From: Cellulomonas_A sp047229345
Lineage (GTDB): Bacteria; Actinomycetota; Actinomycetes; Actinomycetales; Cellulomonadaceae
DNA: 64,000 nucleotides
Assembly: GCF_047229345.1 (NCBI RefSeq)
Contig: NZ_JBFTER010000012.1
Coordinates: forward strand, 5,043-69,042
Reading direction: 5' to 3'
The notes under the pieces were generated by a model. That model was not told the origin of the DNA. It did not search any database and saw only the letters and a list, made by a program, of their open reading frames with translations. The position numbers were made by a program, and so were the translations under genes. Of this stretch, positions 1-8,591 are shown piece after piece (position 1 is the first letter of the stretch; the number at the start of each line of letters is the position of its first letter).

Positions 1-321
1 CGTGAGGCTCGCGGCGTCGAGGTACGCGAGCCGTGCGGGGCCGAGCGCGTCCGCCACGGGCAGGTGCGCGCGGACGACGCCGGTGTCGGTGCGCGAGCCC
101 GGGGCGAGCCCGGTGAGGACCCGGACCCGCTCCGCGGTCGCGGCGTCGGGGGCCGTGACGAGCGCGGAACCCTCGAGCTCGACGACGCCGACCCAGCCCG
201 GCGGGCACAGCAGCGAGTCCGGGGCGACGGCCACGGCCACCCCGCCGTCGGTCGGGAACGCCGTCACCGACCCGGCGAGCACCTCCCACAGCCCCCGCGC
301 GCGGTCGGCGGCACGCCTCAC
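1..321 (-). CDS. GNAT-like N-acetyltransferase, N-terminal part (runs off the window)
   Basis: Partial gene, 107 codons visible, cut by the left edge. The GTG start at 321 overlaps the stop codon of the upstream ybaK-like gene by 4 nt (GTGA), so the two are translationally coupled. The visible part has the layout seen at the N-terminus of some actinobacterial GNAT proteins: a hydrophobic first half, then a stretch ending in LGPARLAYLDA, which in those proteins precedes the acetyl-CoA-binding fold. The catalytic core lies outside the window, so the family assignment is an inference from this short segment and no substrate can be named. Confidence 0.5.
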   Translation of the reverse strand, partial: MRRAADRARGLWEVLAGSVTAFPTDGGVAVAVAPDSLLCPPGWVGVVELEGSALVTAPDAATAERVRVLTGLAPGSRTDTGVVRAHLPVADALGPARLAYLDAASLT

Positions 322-893
322 GCGAGCGCCAGGCCGTCGACGACCTCGACGCCCGGGGCGCTCCCGAGCAGGGCGCCCGGCAGGGCGATCTTGGAGCCGC
401 GCACGCCGCTGCCGACGACCACGTACGGCCCCGCGTCGGGGTCCTCGGCGGCGACCCGGGCGTCGACGAGCACGCGGTAGCCCTCGGGCAGGCCCAGCGG
501 GGTGATCCCGCCGTACTCCATCCCGGACTCGGCGGTCGCGCGGTCCATCGGCAGGAACGACGCCTTGCGCACGTCGAGCAGGCGCTTGACCGCGTTGTTG
601 ACGTCGGCGCGGGTCGTCGCCCGCACGACGGCTGCGGCGACCCGCTCGTCGCCCGCGCGGCGGCCGGCGACGAGCACGCAGTTGGCCGAGACGGCGAGCG
701 GGACGTCGTACGCCTGCGTCATGGCGGCGGTGTCCGCGAGGTCGGGGTCGATCTGCGCGACGACGACCTGCTCGGCGACGCGTTCGTCCTGCGTGGCCCA
801 GGCGGTGATCGCGGCGGCGGTGCTGGGGGCGACGAGGTCGGGGTGGTCGACGACCGGCCGCCAGGTCAGGGTTCCGAGGGTCAGCACGGGCAT
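318..893 (-). CDS. YbaK/EbsC-family aminoacyl-tRNA deacylase-like protein
   Basis: 191 aa, one compact domain. The family edits mischarged tRNAs in trans (Cys-tRNA(Pro), Ala-tRNA(Pro) and similar) in the cytoplasm. Visible family features are the central SANCVLVAGRR strand, the VKRLLDVRKASF segment with the conserved Lys, and the C-terminal GYRVLVDARV / VVGSGVRGSKI pattern. Length is normal for the family. The start at 893 is supported by a TACCCT hexamer ending 6 nt upstream and no Shine-Dalgarno, pointing to a leaderless message. It is the first gene of a two-gene unit with the acetyltransferase fragment. The exact amino-acid specificity cannot be read from the sequence. Confidence 0.85.
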   Translation of the reverse strand: MPVLTLGTLTWRPVVDHPDLVAPSTAAAITAWATQDERVAEQVVVAQIDPDLADTAAMTQAYDVPLAVSANCVLVAGRRAGDERVAAAVVRATTRADVNNAVKRLLDVRKASFLPMDRATAESGMEYGGITPLGLPEGYRVLVDARVAAEDPDAGPYVVVGSGVRGSKIALPGALLGSAPGVEVVDGLALA

Positions 894-899
894 GGCGTC

Positions 900-905
900 A
901 GGGTA
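900..905 (-). promoter_or_regulatory. Probable leaderless -10 element for the ybaK-like gene
   Basis: On the minus strand the hexamer TACCCT ends 6 nt before the start codon at 893. No ribosome binding site lies between, so transcription probably starts at or next to the start codon. Confidence 0.5.
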
Positions 906-945
906 ACGACCGCTCGCGGGCCGCCCACGGGAACGGACGGGGCCC

Positions 946-1599
946 TCAGTCCACGAGGCCCGCCCGGAACGCGGTGATCGCGATCTGCACGCGGTTCGTG
1001 ACGCCGAGCTTCTCGAACAGGTGCGTCACGTGGCTCTTCACGGTGGCCTCCGTGACGTGCAGCAGCGCCGCGACCTCGGCGTTCGAGCGGCCGCGACCGA
1101 TCTCGACGACGACCTCCCGCTCGCGTGCCGTCAGCACCTCGAGCGCCGCGAGGGCGTCCCGCCGGCGGCCGCTGCGCTGGTGCGTCACGACGCGCTCGAC
1201 GACCCGGCGCGTCACGACCGGCGAGAGCACCGCGTCCCCCGCGGCGGCGCGGCGGACCGCGTCGATGAGGTCGCGCGGGGGCGTGTCCTTGAGGAGGAAG
1301 CCGGCGGCGCCGGCCTCGAGCGCGCGGAAGACGTCCTCGTCGGTGTCGAACGTCGTGAGCACCACGACGGCCGGCGGGTCGGTGGTCGCGTGCAGCGCCA
1401 CGGTCGCCGCGAGCCCGTCGAGCCGCGGCATGCGCAGGTCCATGAGCACGACGTCGGGCCGGTGCCGGCGCACCGCGTCGAGAGCAGCCCGGCCGTCGGG
1501 CGCCTCGCCGACCACCGTGAGGTCGCCGGCCGTCTCGAGGATGAGGCGCAGGCCCGCGCGCACGAGCTGCTCGTCGTCCACGAGCAGGACCGCGGTCAC
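946..1599 (-). CDS. NarL/FixJ-family response regulator
   Basis: 217 aa. The N-terminal receiver domain (about 3-120) has the acidic pocket D8-D9, phospho-acceptor D54 in VLMDLRMP, the switch Thr in VVLTTF and the conserved K104 in FLLKD. The C-terminal LuxR-type helix-turn-helix (about 154-217) has the LTAREREVV and EATVKSHVTHLFEKLGV signatures. It should be phosphorylated by the kinase encoded just upstream; its ATG overlaps that gene's TGA by 4 nt, so the two are coupled. Target genes are not evident. The serine hydrolase gene on the opposite strand next to the kinase is a natural candidate but this is only positional. Confidence 0.93.
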   Translation of the reverse strand: MTAVLLVDDEQLVRAGLRLILETAGDLTVVGEAPDGRAALDAVRRHRPDVVLMDLRMPRLDGLAATVALHATTDPPAVVVLTTFDTDEDVFRALEAGAAGFLLKDTPPRDLIDAVRRAAAGDAVLSPVVTRRVVERVVTHQRSGRRRDALAALEVLTAREREVVVEIGRGRSNAEVAALLHVTEATVKSHVTHLFEKLGVTNRVQIAITAFRAGLVD

Positions 1600-2717
1600 C
1601 GCCCGGCCTCAGCGGTGTCGTCGGCGCACGGCACGACGGCGTCCACGCGCCACCCGCCGTCCGGCTCACGGCCTGCGGCGAACGTGCCCCCGGTGAGCCG
1701 GACGCGCTCCGCGAGCCCGACGAGACCCGAGCCCGACCCCGGCAGGTCCAGGCCGGTGGGTGCGCCGGCCGGGTTGCTCACCGTCACGGTGACGCCGCCT
1801 GGCGTGCGGCGCACGCGCACGGCGACCGGTGCGCCGGGCGCATGCCGCCGTGCGTTCGTGAGCGCCTCCTGCACGACGCGGTGCACGACGGCGGCCGTCC
1901 GCCCGGGCAGCGCACCCGCGCCGGTGTCGAGGTCGAGCTCGACGCGTTCGCCCGCGCGCTCCGCGTCCTCGACGAGCCCGGCGAGGTCGAGCGGGCCGCC
2001 GGGGTCGGCGGGCGGCTCGTCCGGCGCGCGCAGCACGCCCAGCACGTCCCGCAGCTCCTGCAGGGCCTCCCGTGCCGTGCCCCGGATCAGCGCGGCTGCG
2101 TCGCGCACCCCCGCGTCCTCGGCTCCGGGGCCGACCTCGAGCGCGCCCGCGTGGAGCGCGACGAGCGTGACCTTGTGCGCGAGCACGTCGTGCATCTCGC
2201 GGGCGATACGGGCGCGCTCGGCGGCCCGGGCCTGCTCCTCGCGGAGCCGACGCTCCACGACGGCCTGCCGCGACTCCGCCTCCTGCGCCGCCCGCAGCTC
2301 CCGGCGCGTCGCCGCGTGCACGCCTGCGCCGACGAGTGCGGCGGTCAGCAGGGCGGCCCACGCGGCGTCCTGCGCGTCGAGCCGCCCCTCGTCGAGCCAC
2401 CACCAGCCGGCCAGGCCCGACCAGCCGGCCGCGGCCACGAGCGCGAGCGCCCGGCGCGGGGCGTACGCGCCGCCCGACCAGAGCCCCACGGCCAGCGGCA
2501 CGGGGTTACCCGAGAGCGCGTACGCGGCGGCGCCGAGCGTCGCCACCAGGACGGGGTGGGCCCGGCGCACGACGAGCGCGGCGCTGCCGAGCACCCCGGC
2601 CGCGACGATCACGCCCGCGGGCACGGCGGACCACCCGCCGCGGGCCGCCATCGCGGTCACGACGAGCGACGCGGCCACGAGCGCGGCGTCGAGGGCGCGG
2701 GTCCGGGCCGGTGGCAT
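1596..2717 (-). CDS. Two-component sensor histidine kinase (HisKA_3 type)
   Basis: 373 aa. About five hydrophobic N-terminal segments (residues about 10-135) form a membrane sensor without a large extracytoplasmic loop, followed by a coiled linker. The dimerisation/phospho-acceptor region has AREMHDVLAHKVTL with H176. The ATPase domain shows the N box QEALTNARRH (about 283-292) and the G box GSGSGLVGLAERV (about 327-339). This is the NarX/DesK-like group that pairs with NarL-type regulators, in line with the following gene. The start at 2717 is chosen over an in-frame start 22 codons upstream because TACGCT ends 6 nt before it. Signal sensed is unknown. Confidence 0.92.
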   Translation of the reverse strand: MPPARTRALDAALVAASLVVTAMAARGGWSAVPAGVIVAAGVLGSAALVVRRAHPVLVATLGAAAYALSGNPVPLAVGLWSGGAYAPRRALALVAAAGWSGLAGWWWLDEGRLDAQDAAWAALLTAALVGAGVHAATRRELRAAQEAESRQAVVERRLREEQARAAERARIAREMHDVLAHKVTLVALHAGALEVGPGAEDAGVRDAAALIRGTAREALQELRDVLGVLRAPDEPPADPGGPLDLAGLVEDAERAGERVELDLDTGAGALPGRTAAVVHRVVQEALTNARRHAPGAPVAVRVRRTPGGVTVTVSNPAGAPTGLDLPGSGSGLVGLAERVRLTGGTFAAGREPDGGWRVDAVVPCADDTAEAGR

Positions 2718-2723
2718 GACCCG

Positions 2724-2729
2724 AGCGTA
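2724..2729 (-). promoter_or_regulatory. Probable leaderless -10 element for the histidine kinase gene
   Basis: TACGCT on the minus strand, separated by 6 nt (CGGGTC) from the ATG at 2717, with no Shine-Dalgarno sequence. Confidence 0.5.
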
Positions 2730-2860
2730 GGGACGCGGACCCGGCGGGTGGACCGTCCGGAGGTCGCGTCCGGGGCGGTGCACCGTGCGACTTTCGTCGG
2801 GCCGTGGGACCGCCGCCGCTCCGATGCGGGGCCAGCGGCCCGGTCAGCACGCTGGGCGGC

Positions 2861-4792
2861 ATGCGACCTCGTCCCGTGACCCTCGTCCTCGCCGCCGCCG
2901 CGGCGCTCGTGCTCGGACCCGCCCTGCCGACCTCCGCCGCCGCGTCCGGCGCGGCGTGCACGCCGGTCTCCCCGGAGGCTGCCCGCGCCGCGTTCGCCGA
3001 CCTGCCGGACCTCCTCGAGCGCGACGGGGTGCCCGGCGCCGTCCTGACCGTCGTCGCGGACGGGGCGGTCGCGCACGCGGCGGGGTACGGGGTCGCCGAC
3101 CTCGCGACCGGCGCACCGTTCGACCCGGACCGCTCGCTCGTGCGCATCGCGTCCGTCACGAAGCTCCTGACCGCGACCGCCGTGATGCAGCAGGTCGAGG
3201 CGGGCCGTCTCGACCTCGACGCCGACGTCAACCGGTACCTCACGGCGTTCCGGGTCCCGCCGACGTACGCGGAGCCCGTGACGGTCCGTGACCTGCTCGA
3301 CCACACCGCCGGCTTCGAGGAGCGCGGCGTCGGGATCGGTGCGCACGCCGCCGCTGACGTCCCCCCGCTCGCGCAGACCCTCGCGCGCGACATGCCCGCC
3401 CGCATCTACCCGCCGGGGGAGGTCGCCGCCTACTCGAACTACGGTGCCGCGCTCGCGGGCCACCTCGTCGAGCAGGTGAGCGGAGAGTCCTACGCGCAGT
3501 ACCTGCAGCGTCACGTCCTGGACCCGCTCGGCATGACGCGCACGACCGCCGTCGAGCCCGTCCCCGCGGCGCTCGCCCCGGACCTGGCCCGCAGCTACGA
3601 CTCCGACGCCCGACCGCCCGCGCCCGTTCCGTTCACGTTCGACCGCCTGGTGCCCGACGGGTCGGTGAGCACGACCGCGACCGACATGGCGAGGTTCGTG
3701 CTCGCGCACCTCGGCTCCGGTCCCCGGGTGCTCGGCCCGGCCACGACCACGCGGATGCACACGCAGTCGTTCACCGCGGACCCGCGGCTCCCCGGTTCCG
3801 CCCACGGCTTCCAGGAGCGGGCGCTGCACGGGCGGCGCGCGCTCGTGCACGACGGGAGCTGGGAGGGGTTCCAGTCGGCGCTCGTGCTCGTGCCTGGGTG
3901 CGGCGTGGGGATGTTCGTCTCGGTCAACGCCACGGCGGGTGCGGCGACCCTCGGCGAGGTGGTCGACCGGTTCGCCGGGCTGGTCGTGCCGCCTGCGGGC
4001 AGCGACGACCCCGCCGCGGACCCCGTCGTGGCACCCGGGCCCCACGCTGGGGACAGCACGCCGGTCGACGCCCGGGGCGCGGACCTCGCGGACCGTCCGC
4101 GTGAGGGCTTCTACACGCGCACCCGGCACAACGAGTCGACCGTCGAGCGGCTGCTCGTGCTGCTCGACCAGGCCCGGCTGCGCACGCAGGGCGACGGCGG
4201 GCTGCGGTTCGCCGGGGCCACGTGGGCACCGCGGGGCGACGGCCTTTACCGGTCACCCGACGGGGGTGCGCTCGTGGGGCTCGACGGCGCGGGCGGGCGG
4301 CACTACGTCGCGACGGACGGCGCCGACTGGGTGCTGCTCCCCGCCGCCGATTCGGCGCCCGTCAACCTCGCGGTCGTGGCCGCGTCGGTGCTGACGTCGG
4401 TGACCGCGGGAGTCGCCCTCGGGGGCGGCGCGTGGCAGCGGCTGCGGCGGCGCCGCTCGGCGGACGTCTCGCGGCGGTGGCGTGCGGCGCGGGCGCTCAC
4501 GTGCGGGGCGAGCCTGGGAGGGGCGGCCTTCCTGGTCGCGCTCGCGGTGGTCGTGGCAGGCGACACGAGCGAGTTCCTCTACGGCGTCCCCACGAGCTTT
4601 CGGCTGCTGCTCGGCGGCGGCGTCGCGGTGCTGACGGCGGCCCTCGCCGCCGGCGTGCTCACCGTCGCCGCCTGGCGCGGCTCCGGTGCCGGGCTCGGCG
4701 TGCGGGTCCACCAGGTCGTGCTGCTCGGCGGTCTCGGCGCGCTCGCGTGGTTCTTCGCGCGCTGGAACCTGATCGGCTGGCAGCTCGGCTGA
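2861..4792 (+). CDS. Serine hydrolase (class C beta-lactamase/PBP fold) with C-terminal membrane segments
   Basis: 643 aa. A signal peptide (residues 1-27, hydrophobic run ending in an Ala-rich cleavage region) exports a beta-lactamase-type domain with the full catalytic set: S98-V-T-K101 nucleophile/base, Y191-S-N, and H330-D-G332. Known relatives are DD-peptidases, esterases and D-aminopeptidases, so the substrate is open. After a second region (about 390-500) come four hydrophobic stretches at the C-terminus, predicting that the enzyme is anchored with the catalytic domain outside. ATG at 2861 is preferred to upstream in-frame starts because it begins the signal peptide; a CACGCT hexamer lies 7 nt before it. 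It is divergent from the two-component operon. Confidence 0.87.
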   Translation: MRPRPVTLVLAAAAALVLGPALPTSAAASGAACTPVSPEAARAAFADLPDLLERDGVPGAVLTVVADGAVAHAAGYGVADLATGAPFDPDRSLVRIASVTKLLTATAVMQQVEAGRLDLDADVNRYLTAFRVPPTYAEPVTVRDLLDHTAGFEERGVGIGAHAAADVPPLAQTLARDMPARIYPPGEVAAYSNYGAALAGHLVEQVSGESYAQYLQRHVLDPLGMTRTTAVEPVPAALAPDLARSYDSDARPPAPVPFTFDRLVPDGSVSTTATDMARFVLAHLGSGPRVLGPATTTRMHTQSFTADPRLPGSAHGFQERALHGRRALVHDGSWEGFQSALVLVPGCGVGMFVSVNATAGAATLGEVVDRFAGLVVPPAGSDDPAADPVVAPGPHAGDSTPVDARGADLADRPREGFYTRTRHNESTVERLLVLLDQARLRTQGDGGLRFAGATWAPRGDGLYRSPDGGALVGLDGAGGRHYVATDGADWVLLPAADSAPVNLAVVAASVLTSVTAGVALGGGAWQRLRRRRSADVSRRWRAARALTCGASLGGAAFLVALAVVVAGDTSEFLYGVPTSFRLLLGGGVAVLTAALAAGVLTVAAWRGSGAGLGVRVHQVVLLGGLGALAWFFARWNLIGWQLG

Positions 4793-4803
4793 CCGACGCC
4801 GTC

Positions 4804-4846
4804 GGGCGGCGCGCCCGGGGCCGCGCCGGTCGGGACCGCGCCGCCC
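4804..4846. terminator. Inverted repeat between convergent genes, likely bidirectional terminator
   Basis: GGGCGGCGCG at 4804-4813 is exactly complementary to CGCGCCGCCC at 4837-4846 (10-bp stem, 23-nt loop). It lies between the stop of the serine hydrolase gene and the stop of the convergent PEBP gene. There is no T tract, which is common for high-GC actinobacterial terminators. Confidence 0.45.
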
Positions 4847-4854
4847 GCTCGGGC

Positions 4855-5394
4855 TCAGCGACGGCAGGTCGCGACGAGCACCGCCCGCGCGAGCGTGTGG
4901 AACACGACCATCGCGCCGACCGCACCAGGCATCGCGTCGGGACCCACGTCGAGGCTCTCGACGCCCAGCGCGTGCACGACGTGGAAGTACCGGTGCACCT
5001 GGTCGCCGGGCGGCGGCGCGGCGCCGACGTAGCCGGGGACGCCGTCGTCGCCGCGCAGCGCGAACGCGGGAGCGGGCAGCAGCCCGGCGTCGGCGGCACC
5101 CGCACCGCGCGCGAGCGACGTCGTGGACGCGGGCAGGTCGACGACGGTCCAGTGCCACCAGCCCGCCGGGCCTGGCGCGTCGGGGTCGAACACGCTCACG
5201 ACGAACGACCTCGTCGCCTCCGGGAAGCCGGACCACGCGAGGTGCGGCGAGACGTTCGCGTGCGGCGGGGCGGCGTGGTCGTCCGGCAGCGGCTCACCGT
5301 GCACCAGGTCGTCGCTGCGCAGCTCGAACGACGGCACGGGGGGCAGCAGCGCGTACGGGTCGGGGGCGACGGGACGGGTCAGCGAGACGGCCAC
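4855..5394 (-). CDS. PEBP-family protein (YbhB/YbcL type)
   Basis: 179 aa, the normal length for bacterial phosphatidylethanolamine-binding-protein homologues (YbhB/YbcL, called Raf-kinase-inhibitor-like). The ligand-site motif DPDAP is followed by WWHWTVVDLPAS, and the second signature GYVGAAPPPGDQVHRYFHVVHAL is intact apart from normal variation. No signal peptide, so cytoplasmic. The biochemical role of these proteins in bacteria is not settled. GTG start at 5394 has a good ribosome binding site (CCAGGAG) five bases upstream. It is convergent with the serine hydrolase and divergent from the SOS mutasome operon. Confidence 0.9.
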   Translation of the reverse strand: MAVSLTRPVAPDPYALLPPVPSFELRSDDLVHGEPLPDDHAAPPHANVSPHLAWSGFPEATRSFVVSVFDPDAPGPAGWWHWTVVDLPASTTSLARGAGAADAGLLPAPAFALRGDDGVPGYVGAAPPPGDQVHRYFHVVHALGVESLDVGPDAMPGAVGAMVVFHTLARAVLVATCRR

Positions 5395-5500
5395 GGGTGC
5401 TCCTGGGGCGTCGGGACGGTGCTCGGACCCGACTCATGATGCCGACCCCGGCGCAAGATCGCCGTCCGGGTGAGGTTTGTCCGTCTCCCGGGGGACCGGA

Positions 5501-5529
5501 TTGACACGCCCGTCGCGCCAGCGTGTACT
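5501..5529 (+). promoter_or_regulatory. Promoter of the imuA-imuB-dnaE2 operon
   Basis: TTGACA at 5501-5506 and TGTACT at 5524-5529, separated by 17 bp, form a good housekeeping-sigma promoter. The LexA box begins 7 bp after the -10 element, so bound LexA would cover the transcription start. Confidence 0.65.
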
Positions 5530-5536
5530 AGCGGTA

Positions 5537-5552
5537 TCGAACACATGTTCGA
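5537..5552. promoter_or_regulatory. LexA/SOS box
   Basis: TCGAACACATGTTCGA is a perfect palindrome that matches the actinobacterial/Gram-positive LexA consensus TCGAAC-N4-GTTCGA. It sits just downstream of the promoter and 71 bp before the GTG of the imuA-like gene, so the mutasome genes should be repressed by LexA and induced by DNA damage. Confidence 0.92.
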
Positions 5553-5622
5553 ACGTCCTGGGGGTGGCTCGCAGGGCGAGATGGGCCGGCTGTGCCCCAG
5601 AGCACCGAGACGGGGAGGGAAC

Positions 5623-6924
5623 GTGCCGGGCGTGGGGACGCGTGAGGAGAAGGCCGCGCTGGCGCGTGCCGTGCTGGCTCACGCCGAGCAGCGCACGGGT
5701 GCCCGCAGCGTGGTGCGCGGGGTCAGCCGGGTCGACGGGGGAGGCGGCGCAGGGACGGTCGCCGACGTCGTGCCGCGAGGGGGAGGCGCGACGGGCGGGG
5801 CCGACGGTGCCGACCGGGGTGCAGGTGCAGGGCAGGGGGCTGCCGGGTGGGCGGGGGGCAGCACGACCGGGTGGGGGCCCGGTCGTGGCGGGGGAGTGAC
5901 GGGGGCATCACGCCCGGCAGGGGGAACGAGCGCCTCGGCGCCGTCCGGGCCCGGTGCCCCCGTCACCCGAGGCGGCGTGGCCGCGGTGCCCGACGACGTG
6001 CGGACCTCCGCGCGGACGCCGGGCACCGCGGGTGCGCCGCACGGTCCCCTCGCGGTGCCCGCCGACGGGCCGGCCGCGGTGCCCGACGACGCACCGGGCA
6101 CAGGGCCGGACGCGCTGCTCGGTGTCCCGTCGGACCCGCGGCCGCACGCCGTGCCCGACGCGCTGCCGCACGCCGTGCCGAGCACGGTGCCCGGCACCGG
6201 TGCCCACGTCCCCGTCGCCCGCCGCACCTCGCTCCTGACGACCGAGCGCCCCGCGCTCCCGGTCCCCGCCGAGCTGACCGCGCTGCTGCCCGACGGCCTG
6301 CGCCGCGGCGGGACGGTCACGGTGCTCGGCTCGACGTCGCTGCTCCTCGCGCTGCTCGCCTCGGCCTGCGCGGGCGGGGCGTGGGCCGCGCTCGTCGGGC
6401 AGCCGACCGCGGGCCTGCTCGCCGCCGCCGAGGCCGGGGTCGCGCTCGATCGGCTCGCGGTCGTCCCCGCACCCGGCCTCGACGCGCCCACGGTCGTCGC
6501 CGCGCTGCTCGACGGCGTCGACGTCGTCCTCGTGGGCCCCGAGGCCGCGCTCACCGACGCCGACCGGCGCCGGCTCGCCGCCCGGGCGCGCGAGCGCGGG
6601 TCGGTGCTGCTCACGAGCGCGCCGTGGCCCGGTGCGAACGTCGTCCTGACCGCCGAGCAGGGCCGGTGGAGCGGGGTCGGGGCGGGTGACGGGCGGCTGC
6701 GCACGCACGAGCTGCGCGTCGTGCGGACCGGGCGCGGCTCGGCAGCGGTCCCCACGACCGTCGACCTCGCGCTCCCGCTGGGCCGCCCCACGCCGGCCCT
6801 CGTCGAGCCGCGCGCGAGCGTCACCGCCGCCTCGCTGGCCCCTGCCCCCGTCGCCGCGCCGGCACCCGAGGCGGAGCCGGGCGCGCAGGACCAGCCCGCC
6901 GCGACGCTGAGGCTTGTCGGATGA
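5623..6924 (+). CDS. imuA: ImuA-like SOS mutasome accessory protein
   Basis: 433 aa. The first 30 residues are helical, then about 190 residues of Pro/Gly/Ala-rich low-complexity sequence (about 35-215), then a RecA-like C-terminal domain (about 220-400). In mycobacteria the corresponding protein (ImuA') binds ImuB and recruits the mutasome. The position where RecA has its P-loop reads LGSTSLLLALL, so the GKT of a Walker A is missing and ATP binding is unlikely. GTG at 5623 is chosen because GGGAGGGA precedes it with good spacing and it lies downstream of the LexA box; an in-frame start at 5470 would lie upstream of the promoter. Its TGA overlaps the imuB ATG. Confidence 0.75.
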   Translation: MPGVGTREEKAALARAVLAHAEQRTGARSVVRGVSRVDGGGGAGTVADVVPRGGGATGGADGADRGAGAGQGAAGWAGGSTTGWGPGRGGGVTGASRPAGGTSASAPSGPGAPVTRGGVAAVPDDVRTSARTPGTAGAPHGPLAVPADGPAAVPDDAPGTGPDALLGVPSDPRPHAVPDALPHAVPSTVPGTGAHVPVARRTSLLTTERPALPVPAELTALLPDGLRRGGTVTVLGSTSLLLALLASACAGGAWAALVGQPTAGLLAAAEAGVALDRLAVVPAPGLDAPTVVAALLDGVDVVLVGPEAALTDADRRRLAARARERGSVLLTSAPWPGANVVLTAEQGRWSGVGAGDGRLRTHELRVVRTGRGSAAVPTTVDLALPLGRPTPALVEPRASVTAASLAPAPVAAPAPEAEPGAQDQPAATLRLVG

Positions 6925-8540
6925 GCACCCGCACGACCGTCCTGTGGGTGCCCGACTGGCCCGTGCTCGCCGCGGTCCGGGCCGGTCAGGTCCCGCCGCA
7001 CCTGCCCGCCGCGGTGCACGACGCGCGCCGCGTCACGGCGGTCTCGGCGCTCGCCCGGTCGCAGGGCGTGCGCCGCGGCATGCGCCGGCGCCAGGCGCAG
7101 GGCTGCTGCCCCGAGCTCGTGCTGCTCCCCGTCGACGAGGGCCGCGACGTGCGGCTGTTCGAGCCGGTCGTGGCCGCCGCCGAGACGGTCGTCGCCGGGC
7201 TCGAGGTCGCCCGCGCGGGGCTCCTGCTGCTGCCCGCCGGTGGCGCGAGCCGCTACCACGGCTCCGAGGACGCGCTCGCGGAGCGGCTCGTCACGGCGGT
7301 CGCCGAGCGCACCGGGCACGAGGCGCACGTGGGCACCGCCGACGGTCTGCTCGCCGCGGTGCTCGCCGCCCGCAGCGGGAGCACCGTCGCGCCCGGGGGG
7401 TCGCGTGCGTTCCTCGGGCCGCTCGGCGTCGGTGAGCTCGTGCACGCCGCCGTGCAGGACGGCGCCGCCGAGGAGGTCGCCGCGTTCGTCGACCTGCTGC
7501 TGCGGCTCGGCCTGCGCACGCTCGGGGACCTCGCGACCCTGCCGTCGGCGGACGTGCACGCGCGGTTCGGGCGGACCGGGGTCTGGGCGCACACGCTCGC
7601 GCGCGGGGCCGACGACCGCCCGCCCGCGCGTCGTCGGCCCGAGACGGACCTCGAGGTGGCGTGCGAGCTCGACCCGCCCGCCGAGCGCGTCGACGCCGCG
7701 ACGTTCGCGGGGCGCCGGCTCGCCGAGGAGCTCCACGCGCTGCTGCTCGAGCACTCCGTGACGTGCGGGCGGCTGCAGATCGTGGCCCGCACCGACGCCG
7801 GCGAGGAGCTCGCGCGCACGTGGCGCACCGACCTCGGCGGGCTGGGCGGGCTCACCGCCGCGCGCATCACCGACCGCGTGCGCTGGCAGCTCGAGGGCTG
7901 GCTCACGACCGGGGCGCTCGCGGGACGGCCGAGCCGGCGCGCGCGCGACCTGACCGCGGACGACCCGGCGCCGGCCGCCCTCGTGCACCTGACGATCGCG
8001 GCGCAGGACGTCGCCCCCGCGGGCGCCGAGCAGGGCCGGCTGTGGGGCGGACCGTCCGGCGGCGACCTGCGCGCGCACCGGGCGCTGGACCGCGTGCAGG
8101 GGCTCATCGGCGGCGACGGCGTGCTCACGGCGGCCCTCCAGGGCGGGCGCGACCTGCGCGACCAGGTGCACCTGCGCCCGTGGGGCGACCAGACCGCCGC
8201 CCCGCGCCCGGCGGACCGCCCGTGGCCCGGGCGGCTGCCCGAGCCCGCGCCGGCGACCGTGCTGACCGAGCCGCAGCCCGTCGACGTGCGCGACTCGGCG
8301 GGCACGCGGGTGCGGCTCGACGAGCGCGCGGTCCTCAGCGGGGAGCCCGCGACGGTGCGCTGGCCCGGGGAGGACCCGCGGGCCGTCGCGGGCTGGGCCG
8401 GGCCGTGGCCGCTCGCGGACCGGTGGTGGACCGGGGCGGTCCGGGTGCGCTCGCACGTGCAGGCGACGCTCGACGACGGGCGCGCGGTGCTGCTCGCGTG
8501 CACGGACGGGGTGTGGACGTGCGAGGCGACGTACGACTGA
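6921..8540 (+). CDS. imuB: Inactive Y-family polymerase homologue ImuB
   Basis: 539 aa. It has the palm/finger/little-finger arrangement of Y-family polymerases, but the usual catalytic acidic residues are replaced: motif I reads VLWVPDWPV and the second site LLPAGGASRYHGSE lacks the S-x-D-E pair. ImuB proteins act as adaptors that bring DnaE2 and ImuA to the sliding clamp. Consistent with that, QGRLWG at 371-376 resembles the clamp-binding motif Q-x-x-L-[FW]-G known from mycobacterial ImuB. ATGA overlap with imuA and a 51-bp gap to dnaE2 indicate one SOS operon. Confidence 0.88.
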   Translation: MSTRTTVLWVPDWPVLAAVRAGQVPPHLPAAVHDARRVTAVSALARSQGVRRGMRRRQAQGCCPELVLLPVDEGRDVRLFEPVVAAAETVVAGLEVARAGLLLLPAGGASRYHGSEDALAERLVTAVAERTGHEAHVGTADGLLAAVLAARSGSTVAPGGSRAFLGPLGVGELVHAAVQDGAAEEVAAFVDLLLRLGLRTLGDLATLPSADVHARFGRTGVWAHTLARGADDRPPARRRPETDLEVACELDPPAERVDAATFAGRRLAEELHALLLEHSVTCGRLQIVARTDAGEELARTWRTDLGGLGGLTAARITDRVRWQLEGWLTTGALAGRPSRRARDLTADDPAPAALVHLTIAAQDVAPAGAEQGRLWGGPSGGDLRAHRALDRVQGLIGGDGVLTAALQGGRDLRDQVHLRPWGDQTAAPRPADRPWPGRLPEPAPATVLTEPQPVDVRDSAGTRVRLDERAVLSGEPATVRWPGEDPRAVAGWAGPWPLADRWWTGAVRVRSHVQATLDDGRAVLLACTDGVWTCEATYD

Positions 8541-8591
8541 GCGGCACCGGCAGGACGCGACGAGCGGGAAGACACGGGGGAGTGACGCACG

